A DNA stretch of 6,567 bases from an uncultured Oscillospiraceae bacterium (lineage in GTDB: Bacteria; Bacillota; Clostridia; Oscillospirales; Ruminococcaceae). Both the position numbers and the translations under genes were made by a program. Shown here in pieces: positions 1 through 5,832 of this stretch (position 1 is its first letter; the number at the start of each line of letters is the position of its first letter). The stretch spans positions 1 to 6,567 of the forward strand of contig UREN01000094.1 in the NCBI GenBank assembly GCA_900546885.1, read 5' to 3'. The notes under the pieces are model-generated. The model made no database searches. It was not told the origin of the DNA and was given only the letters and a program-made list of their open reading frames with translations.

Positions 1-36
1 TCTACACTCTTTCCCTACACGACGCTCTTCCGATCT
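1..36 (+). other. Illumina TruSeq universal adapter remnant (artefact)
   Basis: The first 36 bases match the 3' part of the TruSeq universal adapter and end in GCTCTTCCGATCT, which is directly joined to the insert. This is library sequence left in the assembly. It creates a false ending on the minus-strand portal frame: the last residues, DRKSVV plus stop, are read from the adapter. Biological sequence starts at 37. Confidence 0.98.
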
Positions 37-83
37 CCCGCCATGCCGGCGGCCTGCCCGCCGCCCGCCATGCCGGCGGCCTG
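37..83 (-). repeat. In-frame 27-bp tandem repeat in portal C-terminus
   Basis: The same 20 bases occur at 37-56 and 64-83, a 27-nt (nine-codon) period encoding GMAGGGQAA then GMAG. The contig stops inside this repeat, so the true copy number and the real portal C-terminus are unknown. Confidence 0.8.
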
Positions 84-1898
84 CGCCTGCTCGGCCTGCG
101 CGCGCTGGCGCAAAAGCTCGCTCACCTCGCCCGCGTGGGGGTAATCCAGCTTTGCCATCAGCGTCCAGTACAGCAGCATCGTCTGCGTCTGCCCCACCGG
201 GCCAAAGGCCCCGCTTTGCAGCTTCATGTCCATCTGCTCCCACAGCACGCTGCGGTTGGAAGAAAGCGTGGCGCTGGGGTCTACGCTGAAGATGAACTCG
301 TCGTCCCAGTAAAACTCGCCCGCGGCGTCGCGGCGCAAAAAATCCCACCGGTCAAAATGGGCAAAGGCCTCGCTGCCGTCCTGCGTTTTCACCGAATAGG
401 GAATGGGCTCGTCTGCATACGCCAGCAGAAAGCGGAACATCAGCTCGTACAGCCGCGCAAAGGCGCTGTTTTTCTGTTCTCGCTTGGAAAGCAGGCGCCC
501 GGCGCTTTGGTTTGCCGAAAACTGCTTGGCGCTGCCCGATGTGGCCGACGAATCGTATTTGCCCTGAAACGCGTCCGTAATGCCCAGCGTGCTTTTGGCA
601 TAGTCGTAGCTGTCCACCAGCATCACGCGGTCTTTGGTGATGTCCGGCTGCACGTTCAACACGCTTACCAGCTCGCGCTGGGCGGGGTTTTTGATGCGCA
701 GTATCTTGAATTCTTTGTCTGTCGTCTCAATGTCCAGCCCCTCGGGCAGCGTCACAAAGCTGCCGCCCTTCAGCACCTTTTCCTCCATTTTCGAGCCGCA
801 TTTTTTAATCACCTCCTGCTGGTCGCGTATCACGTCCACGTCGCTGCCGCCCAAAAACGAGGCATATTTGCTTACGTTGCGCCGCAGCACCAGCGGGTAG
901 CGGTTTGGCTTATAGCGCGCCACCTTCACCGGCGCGGCCACGCTTTGCACAAGGGGCTGGCCCGTGGCCTCGTCCAGCATGGGCATGCCGTCCGCGCCCA
1001 GCACGGCGCGCTGCTCTTCGCGGGCAAAGGGCTGCACCTGCCCGCCGCCCGGCAGCGTCAGGGCGCGCGGCACCTCCAGCTCGTCCTGCGCCTCGTCGCG
1101 CCATTTTTTCGCGCCGCACACGCCGCACACCTCGCCCGCCTTGGGCGCGCCGCACACGGCGCACACCTTCAGGTGCAGGGCCTGGTAATCCTCATAATCG
1201 GCCAGCACCTTGTCCTCCACCCAGCTGAACAGGCCAATGCCGCCCGCCTTGTTGCGAAAATAGGCAATGTTCTGCGTCACCAGCTCTTCCTGCGGGGCGG
1301 CGCCCTCGCCGCGTATCTCCGGCTGGGCCTCGCCCTCGGCGGCCACGTCCACGCCGTATTTGCGGCGGATGGCCTGCTTTGTCTGGCACGCCTGCACAAA
1401 GATGTAGTCCATCTGCTCAATTTCATACACCCCCGGCTGCGGTATCACCTGCCTGGGGTGGCGGTCTGTCACGGCCACGTCGCCCAGCGCGCAGTGGCAG
1501 CCCGCCTCGTTGTCCCAATCCACCTGCCACAGCGCGCCGCCCTGGGTGGGGGCCGTGCGCTCCTGAATGTCGTTTTTCTCCGTCAGGTGCAGCCGCTGCA
1601 CCTCGTGGCGCAAAAGCGCCTCAATGCCGCGCGCCAGCGCCTCGTCCTCGGGGTGAATGGCCTCTACCCGCGGCATGGGGATGGTGGGGTCCACCTGGCT
1701 TTCCAGCAGCTCGTACACAATGTTGCGCACGTTTGTGGCCTTGCGCGGCGCCAGCGCGCCGCTGTGCGCGTGCACGTCCGCCGTGCCCTCATAATAGGCC
1801 GTGCGCATGTCCATGTTGTTCAGCTCGTCCGCATACGCGGCGCGCGCCTTGCGCAGCTTGTCCTGCCACCAGGCCAGCTTTTTGTTCTTTTTGAACAT
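37..1898 (-). CDS. Phage portal protein, 3' end missing at contig edge
   Basis: The portal is the dodecameric ring at one capsid vertex that docks the terminase and through which DNA is pumped. The 620 genuine residues resemble the large portals of P22/SPP1-like and gut Firmicute phages. They have an N-terminal helical start (MFKKNKKLAWWQ), a VRNIVYELLESQVDPTIPMP segment (about 57-76), a GGALWQVDWDN strand (120-130), and a Gly/Ser/Gln-rich stretch (about 446-470, GKYDSSATSGSAKQFSANQS) followed by long helices typical of the portal stem and wing. A four-cysteine CxxC-x8-CxxC insertion (C246, C249, C258, C261) looks like a zinc ribbon. The start at 1898 is chosen because AAAGGAGA lies 8 nt upstream; the upstream in-frame ATG at 1961 has no ribosome site and would lie in a GC hairpin region. 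The C-terminus is Ala/Gly/Gln-rich and runs off the contig; the terminal DRKSVV is adapter. Position just after terL supports the call. The family is assigned from pattern and context, not from a search. Confidence 0.85.
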
Positions 1899-1906
1899 CG
1901 TCTTGT

Positions 1907-1973
1907 TCTCCTTTCTTCTGCGGCGCGCGGCGCCGCGCGGGTGTTGTGCGGGGCCCGGCACACCCGGGCCCGC
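1907..1973 (-). promoter_or_regulatory. Portal leader: Shine-Dalgarno site plus two GC hairpins
   Basis: AAAGGAGA (1907-1914) sits 8 nt before the portal ATG and decides the start. Immediately upstream are a perfect 16-nt palindrome, CGCGCGGCGCCGCGCG (1924-1939), and a hairpin pairing 1948-1958 with 1964-1973 (one bulged G, loop CACAC). Both would be very stable in RNA. They could insulate or regulate translation, or simply reflect extreme GC composition. Confidence 0.5.
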
Positions 1974-2076
1974 GTTTGCAAAATGCCGGTTTCACAGCCC
2001 CAGGGCCGGGCGGCCGCAAACGCCCTTTGCCCTGCCGCAGGAAAGGGGCACAGGCCGCGGATGGGTTTTCTTTTTG

Positions 2077-2150
2077 CGGGCGCTGAGCATTGAGGCTTCT
2101 TTTTATGGGAAAAGTGCCCTACTTTCTTATGCTAAGAAAGTAGCAAAGAA
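2077..2150 (+). repeat. 74-nt inverted repeat, left arm
   Basis: This arm is the reverse complement of 2900-2973 with only two mismatches over 74 positions. It contains an internal hairpin, CTACTTTCTTA (2119-2129), loop TGC, TAAGAAAGTAG (2133-2143). The two arms bracket about 750 bp that contains the multi-hairpin elements. Flanking bases are T-rich and give no clear target-site duplication. Confidence 0.95.
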
Positions 2151-2171
2151 CCCGGGGGATTCCGCTCGCCT

Positions 2172-2218
2172 AAAAAATATGAATTCCAACGCCAACAACT
2201 GGCGAATTCATATTTTTT
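2172..2218. repeat. AT-rich B hairpin, left copy
   Basis: A 15-bp stem AAAAAATATGAATTC / GAATTCATATTTTTT (2172-2186 with 2204-2218) encloses a one-sided CAAC bulge, a GCCA/TGGC stem and an ACAAC loop. The A6 and T6 flanks resemble a bidirectional intrinsic terminator, although the stem is AT-rich. It stands out sharply from the GC-rich surroundings. Confidence 0.85.
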
Positions 2219-2328
2219 CATACGGCTCGCTCCGATTCCCCCCGGACCCCAGCCTGCGGCCCAAGAGCCGGGCTTGCGCCCGGTTGGCCTCGGCACGCGC
2301 CTGCGGGCGCAGAACGGCGAAGCTGTGG

Positions 2329-2401
2329 CATTTTTCGAACGCACACGAAACAGCAAGAATGACATTCGTGTGCTCGCATCCTTCGGATGCGTCGAAAAAT
2401 G
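2329..2401. repeat. Three-way-junction element, left copy
   Basis: The closing stem CATTTTTCGA (2329-2338) pairs with TCGAAAAATG (2392-2401). Inside are hairpin C, GCACACGAA / TTCGTGTGC (2341-2349 with 2365-2373) with loop ACAGCAAGAATGACA, and hairpin D, CGCATCC / GGATGCG (2375-2381 with 2385-2391) with loop TTC. The layout is a compact structured RNA-like or DNA fold. Strand of function is unknown. I do not recognise it as a named RNA family. Confidence 0.75.
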
Positions 2402-2546
2402 ATATTGGGAATCGCGCCGGGCGCGATGGGGTTTCAGGCCCGCACACAGGCCAGCATTTCGCACCGCGTGCGTGCGGAAAGGCGCTGCGCAGAAATAATT
2501 TCCCCGGCAACGGCAGGCGCGCGGTTGGCCGCCCTATTCCAAATCC

Positions 2547-2618
2547 CGTTTTCCGGCACACGCGCAGCGTGTGAGCGCGCGAATGTCATTCTTGCTGTTT
2601 CGCGCGCGACGGAAAACG
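2547..2618. repeat. Three-way-junction element, right inverted copy
   Basis: The closing stem CGTTTTCCG (2547-2555) pairs with CGGAAAACG (2610-2618). Hairpin D' is 2557-2563 with 2567-2573 and hairpin C' is 2575-2583 with 2599-2607. The C loop (2584-2598) is the exact reverse complement of the left copy's loop. Stems differ by compensated changes: two pairs in the closing stem, two in C and three in D. Confidence 0.75.
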
Positions 2619-2666
2619 CCACCTCGTTTGCCGTTGGGGTTCCGGGGCCATCGGAGTGACGCGTTA

Positions 2667-2713
2667 AAAAAACACAAATTCGCCAGTTGTTGGCGTTGGA
2701 ATTTGTGTTTTTT
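2667..2713. repeat. AT-rich B hairpin, right inverted copy
   Basis: AAAAAACACAAATTC (2667-2681) pairs with GAATTTGTGTTTTTT (2699-2713). The inside (GCCA, GTTGT loop, TGGC, GTTG bulge) is the exact reverse complement of the left copy's core. Three stem pairs differ from the left copy and all three are compensated. Confidence 0.85.
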
Positions 2714-2743
2714 AGCGGAACGGAAGGCCCCGGCGCTTCTTTG

Positions 2744-2770
2744 CCACTTTCTTGGCGCACAAGAAAGTGG
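2744..2770. repeat. Diverged copy of the 11-bp A hairpin
   Basis: CCACTTTCTTG (2744-2754), loop GCGCA, CAAGAAAGTGG (2760-2770). Compared with the hairpins at 2119-2143 and 2907-2931, two base pairs change on both sides of the stem (T-A to C-G at pair 2, A-T to G-C at pair 11), so pairing is kept. Downstream, CTTTC/GAAAG replaces CTTTT/AAAAG in the other copies, another compensated small stem. Confidence 0.85.
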
Positions 2771-2899
2771 GACGCTTTCATTCGAAAGAAAAGCCTGAAT
2801 TTTCAGCGCTTACGCAAAGCAAAAACCGCAGCGGCCTTACGGTCTGCCCGGTTTCGCAAAGGAGAAATGACGGACGCCCGGCCCGGAAATGGCTGGCGC

Positions 2900-2973
2900 T
2901 TCTTTGCTACTTTCTTAGCATAAGAAAGTAGGGCACTTTTCCCATAAAAAGAGGCCTCAATGCTCAGCACCCG
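2900..2973 (-). repeat. 74-nt inverted repeat, right arm
   Basis: This is the inverted partner of 2077-2150 with two mismatches. Its internal hairpin is 2907-2917 pairing with 2921-2931 (11 bp, loop GCA). It is also a diverged direct repeat of about 2731-2812, so the right side carries two tandem copies of this sub-element. Confidence 0.95.
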
Positions 2974-3084
2974 TTTTTCTGCCTCACAAGCAAGCGGCGC
3001 GCTTTCCCCGGAAAGAAAGGCCCAAGCATTCAGCGCCTGCAGAAAACGCCTTTCACATTCCCGGGGGCCTTTGCGCCCACTGCC

Positions 3085-4569
3085 TCAAAACGGGCTGCCG
3101 TATTTTTCCACCAGGTAGGCCTTGCCCTGCGGCGGCGCGTTTTCGTAATCTTCCCACACGTCCGCCTCCCAGTGCACGCGCGGCGCGCTGTGCACGGCGG
3201 GCGGCCCGGCGGCCCACCACACGCAGAAATAGCGCAGGCTGTCCACGTCGTGCGTCAGGGCGTGCGGCTCTTTCGCATATACGTCGGGGCGCTGCTCGTC
3301 CTTTTGTATCTTCTGCAAACAGCGCCACAAATTCGGCGCCGCCCGGCGCAGAAAGCGCAGCCGCGGCCCGCCCTCGCCCGGGCGCAGCCATTCCTTCATG
3401 GCCGCGCACCCGGCGGCAAAATCGCTGGAGGCGCGCGTCAGCTCCACCCCGTTCTGGCTGAACAGCGCCGCCCGGCTTCTGCCCGTCACCTGCTCGCGGC
3501 TCCAAAGGTCCGGCGGGGCCAGAAAGGCCGCAATGTCCTCGCCCTGCGAAAGCGCCAGCAGCGTGGCCGCCGCCTCGCCAATGGTTTTGTTCGGCGCGTC
3601 GTATTCGCGGTAAATCAGCGCCCGGCCCTCGCTGTCCACCGCAACCCAGTGGGCCGAAAACATGTCCAGCCCATAGTCGATGGCCACATACCGCCGGGCG
3701 TTTTCCGGCACGCTGCGCCCCTCGCAGATGTGCGTTTCGGCGCGCACCTCGGGAAACATGGCCCCGCCCGGCACGCTCAGCGCCTCTTCCACGCTGGCGG
3801 GGTATTCCTGCAGGGTTTTTTCCTCGCCCAGCGCGCCCAGCGTGCGGGCATACCAGGCCTGGTTGCGCGCAGGGTCGGCCTGCCAGGGCAGAAATATTTT
3901 GTGAAAGCCGTTATCCGGGTTTGTAAAAATCTCTTCAAACAGCGTGCCCAGCCGGATGGTGGAAAGGCCAATCACCCGCCCGCCGCCCGGGCGGTTCACC
4001 ACCGGGAAAATGGAGGCCCATATCTCCTCGGCATACTGCTGAAAGGCCCATTCGTCCAAAATGACAAGGTCTGCCGTAAAGCCGCGCGCCGCGCCCGGGC
4101 TGGATAAAAAGGCCTTCAGCACGCTTTCGGGCCCGTGGGCAAAGCGCACATGCACGCTGAGGCATGTGTGGCGAAACACCGGCCCCTGCCAGCCGGGCGG
4201 GGCCTTTTTCTCTTCGCAAATCAGCTCCGGCATGTGCCGCAATATCACCACCATGCGGCGCACAAGCTCTTTGGCCTCTTCCTCCGCGCGGGAAAAGCAC
4301 ACCACCGTGCGCCCCGAAAACAGCGCCACCGTCCACGCCGCCACCGAAAGCGCCAGCCAGGTGATGCCCAGCTGGCGCGCCTTTAAAATGACGTTCAGCC
4401 TGTGCGCGTGCAGCTGGCGCAGGGCGTCCTCCTGCATGGGCCACAGCCGGAAGGGCTGCACCAGCTCGGCGGCGTCCTTATCCTCAATGTGCACAAAGTT
4501 TTTGGTGAAAAACACAGGGTCCTGCCTGCACAGGGCCACCGTCTTTTCCCGCAGCTCGTGCGGCGTCAT
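3085..4569 (-). CDS. terL: Terminase large subunit (packaging ATPase/nuclease)
   Basis: TerL hydrolyses ATP to push phage DNA through the portal and cuts concatemers with a C-terminal RNase H-like nuclease. At 494 aa it is normal length. Counting from the chosen start: a TerL-type Walker A, KARQLGIT (63-70); Walker B, VILDE (169-173); a coupling motif, LST (202-204); then nuclease acidic residues D298 (YVAIDYG), D354 (APPDLW) and D441/D443 (THDVDSLRYF). Both domains appear complete, so the gene is probably functional. The start at 4569 is preferred over the ATG at 4575: AAAGGAGG (4577-4584) is 7 nt from the former but only 1 nt from the latter. It lies downstream of terS and upstream of the portal on the same strand, the standard packaging order, but with unusually long gaps on both sides. 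Confidence 0.95.
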   Translation of the reverse strand: MTPHELREKTVALCRQDPVFFTKNFVHIEDKDAAELVQPFRLWPMQEDALRQLHAHRLNVILKARQLGITWLALSVAAWTVALFSGRTVVCFSRAEEEAKELVRRMVVILRHMPELICEEKKAPPGWQGPVFRHTCLSVHVRFAHGPESVLKAFLSSPGAARGFTADLVILDEWAFQQYAEEIWASIFPVVNRPGGGRVIGLSTIRLGTLFEEIFTNPDNGFHKIFLPWQADPARNQAWYARTLGALGEEKTLQEYPASVEEALSVPGGAMFPEVRAETHICEGRSVPENARRYVAIDYGLDMFSAHWVAVDSEGRALIYREYDAPNKTIGEAAATLLALSQGEDIAAFLAPPDLWSREQVTGRSRAALFSQNGVELTRASSDFAAGCAAMKEWLRPGEGGPRLRFLRRAAPNLWRCLQKIQKDEQRPDVYAKEPHALTHDVDSLRYFCVWWAAGPPAVHSAPRVHWEADVWEDYENAPPQGKAYLVEKYGSPF

Positions 4570-4698
4570 GCCCATGCCTCCTTTCCGTGTGGTTTGCCGC
4601 GCGGTTGGCCGCGCCCCGGGCGCAAAGCGCCAAAGGCGCCTTGGCCTGTTGCAAAGAAAAACCGGCCTTTTTCAAACCTGCCGCATCCGGCGTGTTGT

Positions 4699-4721
4699 AA
4701 AAAACAGGCGTTCAGCGCCTG
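4699..4721 (-). terminator. Candidate intrinsic terminator after terS
   Basis: On the minus strand CAGGCG, loop CTGAA, CGCCTG forms a 6-bp GC-rich stem followed by six T (4699-4704). It lies between terS and terL, so it could attenuate terL expression or be a by-product of the repeat fragment it overlaps. The stem is short. Confidence 0.5.
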
Positions 4722-4760
4722 CAAAAAGAAACCCCATCCGCGGCCTGTGCCCCTTTTTCT
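4712..4760 (-). repeat. Inverted copy of the 2041-2086 repeat fragment
   Basis: Read on the minus strand, this stretch matches plus-strand 2041-2086 almost base for base, including the shared core GGGGCACAGGCCGCGGATGG and then TTTCTTTTTGC. Its TCAGCGC end also recurs near 2795, 2963 and 3030. It links this gap to the element family in the terL-portal gap. Confidence 0.9.
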
Positions 4761-4893
4761 CCTCCAAAGGCAGGGCCCCTTTCCCCAAAAAAGAACCGCG
4801 GAAAAGGCAGCTGCTTTGCTTAAAACAAAAGCCGAACCCTCCGCCGCGCCCTTCTTTGCCTTGGGGGCCCGCCGCTGTCCTGCGGCTCAAAAA

Positions 4894-5376
4894 TCATCCA
4901 TTTGGTGACTTTTCGGGCAAAAAAATTTCCGCCTGCGCCGCCGCGCCCGCTGCCTTTGGCTGTGCGCCGGCCACGCCGCTTTGGGCCGCCCGGCCGCCGG
5001 GCGGCCTGGCGCGCCGCCTGCCCGCCGCGCTTTGCTTTGTGCCCGCCAGCGTCTCCAGCGCGCCCGCCGCGTCCAGCTTGCGCAAAAGGGCAAGGTCGTT
5101 TTCCGAAAGGGCCGGGGCGGCCGCGGCCGCGCCCTTTTCCGTGGGCTTGTCGCCCGCCGAATCCCGCACAAAGGCCGCGGCGCTGGTGTCGCCCTTCATG
5201 GCCTTGGCAATTTGCGTCAGCACCACCGCCTCATACAAATCCAGCGGGGCGCCGCGCGCCTGCGCCAGCAGCAGGGCCTTTTCCTCCAGCGCGCTTTCGG
5301 GCGCGGGCATGCGCAAAAACGCGTCCAAAATCTCGCGCATCGTCTTTTTGTTCTCTGCCTTTTTCCGCCCGGCCAT
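4894..5376 (-). CDS. terS: Putative terminase small subunit
   Basis: Small terminase subunits bind the packaging site on phage DNA and regulate TerL. This 160-aa protein lies directly upstream of terL. It has a basic N-terminus (MAGRKKAENKK), a helical region, and a LYEAVVLTQIAKAMKGDTSA...FVRDSAGDKPTEK segment (47-81) like that in small proteins encoded before terL in many Firmicute gut phages. After about residue 112 the tail is Arg/Ala/Gly/Pro-rich and probably disordered. The start at 5376 is chosen because AAGGGGGAGAGG (5383-5394) lies about 9 nt upstream; the in-frame ATG at 5433 has no ribosome site and lies upstream of the candidate promoter's transcription start. The assignment rests on that segment and on position; a DNA-binding helix-turn-helix is not obvious by eye. 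Confidence 0.65.
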   Translation of the reverse strand: MAGRKKAENKKTMREILDAFLRMPAPESALEEKALLLAQARGAPLDLYEAVVLTQIAKAMKGDTSAAAFVRDSAGDKPTEKGAAAAAPALSENDLALLRKLDAAGALETLAGTKQSAAGRRRARPPGGRAAQSGVAGAQPKAAGAAAQAEIFLPEKSPNG

Positions 5377-5422
5377 GCCGCGCCTCTCCCCCTTGCCTGC
5401 CGGGCCTTTGCCCGGTTTTCCG

Positions 5423-5469
5423 AGTATAAGCATACCACACCGCGGCCGGACATTCCGGACATTCCGGAC
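5423..5469 (-). promoter_or_regulatory. Candidate late promoter with 9-bp tandem repeats at -35
   Basis: On the minus strand a -10-like TATACT (5423-5428) is followed upstream by exactly 17 bp and then by 2.7 tandem copies of a 9-bp unit (5446-5469, minus-strand unit GTCCGGAAT). The first unit occupies the -35 position, where no TTGACA-like hexamer is present. The start of transcription would fall about 40 nt before the terS ATG. This layout fits an activator-dependent phage late promoter, and the adjacent regulator is the obvious candidate binder; both points are inferences. Confidence 0.45.
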
Positions 5470-5656
5470 GCCCGCCGCTTTTCATTCCGTCTTTTTCGCG
5501 CCGCCCTTGGCGCGCCCGGGCCCGCACAGGCTGTGCAGGGCGTTCTTTCCCCGCGCCGCGCAGGCGCAAAAAGGCCCGGCCCAAAGGCGCGTTCACAATG
5601 CGATGCGCCCAAATTTCTGTTTCCGGGGCAATGGTTTCTTACGCCAACACGCCTGA

Positions 5657-5699
5657 TAAAAAAACAAACAGGGGGAACGGCACACGGCCGTTCCCCCTG
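5657..5699 (-). terminator. Strong intrinsic terminator after the regulator gene
   Basis: CAGGGGGAACGGC (5669-5681) and GCCGTTCCCCCTG (5687-5699) form a perfect 13-bp GC-rich stem with a 5-nt loop. On the minus strand it is followed by TTTGTTTTTTTA. This is a textbook Rho-independent terminator. It would end regulator transcription about 190 nt after its stop and separate it from the terS unit. Confidence 0.9.
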
Positions 5700-5722
5700 A
5701 ACATTTCCTATCTCACCGCTTT

Positions 5723-5758
5723 GGCGAAATGGGCGGCGCAAGCCGCACAAGGGCCGGG
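5723..5758. repeat. 36-bp direct repeat, copy 1
   Basis: Identical to 5851-5886 over 36 bases. It contains a GCGGC / GCCGC stem with a GCAA (GNRA-type on the plus strand) tetraloop. It lies between the regulator stop and its terminator. Confidence 0.95.
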
Positions 5759-5809
5759 TTTGCGAGCGGGGCCCCGGAATGAGCGCAGCGAATTTCGGGC
5801 GCGATGCAA

Positions 5810-5826
5810 CACACGCGCAGCGTGTG
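5810..5826. repeat. Third copy of hairpin D
   Basis: CACACGC, loop GCA, GCGTGTG is identical to hairpin D' at 2557-2573, and the identity extends one base further. The closing stem and hairpin C of the three-way junction are absent here, so this is a fragment or an independently mobile hairpin. Confidence 0.75.
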
Positions 5827-5832
5827 ACCGGC

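Larger units (their letters stand above)
1899..3084. other. 1.19-kb non-coding gap between terL and portal, packed with hairpin repeats
   Basis: No convincing gene lies here on either strand. Open frames cross the region but they run through inverted repeats and hairpins, have no good ribosome sites and translate to low-quality, repeat-derived sequence. The content is two inverted colinear copies of a multi-hairpin element (left about 2041-2410, right about 2540-2815), an extra partial copy (about 2891-3050), and a central part (about 2411-2539) with a 7-bp ATCGCGC/GCGCGAT hairpin (2411-2427) and an 8-bp hairpin with one bulged base (2457-2480). Terminase and portal genes usually abut in phages, so a gap this size is unusual. 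Confidence 0.85.
4570..4893. other. terS-terL gap (324 bp), non-coding, with repeat fragment
   Basis: No gene is evident. The gap contains the terL ribosome site (4577-4584), a short GCGCGGTTGGCCGC motif (4599-4612) also present near 2519-2532, a terminator-like hairpin (4699-4721) and an inverted copy (4712-4760) of the sequence at about 2041-2086. An open frame crosses it only because that repeat is open; it encodes the same peptide in both copies. Confidence 0.7.

Noticed and set aside
135..2093. 652-codon open frame on the plus strand, antisense to the portal
   Set aside because: The portal reading has clear family-like sequence and a good ribosome site. The antisense frame is His/Ala/Leu/Arg-rich, as expected from the complement of GC-biased codons, and has no recognisable motifs.
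1801..2781. Several 75-257 codon frames in the terL-portal gap, some sharing an NSNANNWRI peptide
   Set aside because: The shared peptide is just hairpin B translated from its two inverted copies. The frames cross stems and loops that covary at the nucleotide level, which is not how coding sequence evolves.
2119..2931. CRISPR array
   Set aside because: The repeats are inverted, differ in length and spacing, and have no regular unique spacers.
2077..2973. Autonomous insertion sequence or transposon
   Set aside because: There are inverted ends, but no transposase frame between them and no convincing target-site duplication; only a T-rich flank on each side.
3053..3505. 150-codon minus-strand frame overlapping the terL 3' end
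   Set aside because: It is an alternate frame inside terL, which has complete ATPase and nuclease motifs in its own frame.
4061..5656. 531-codon open frame on the plus strand across terL, terS and their gap
   Set aside because: It overlaps two supported minus-strand genes, passes through the repeat fragment, and translates to Pro/Arg/Ala-rich sequence typical of a shadow frame.
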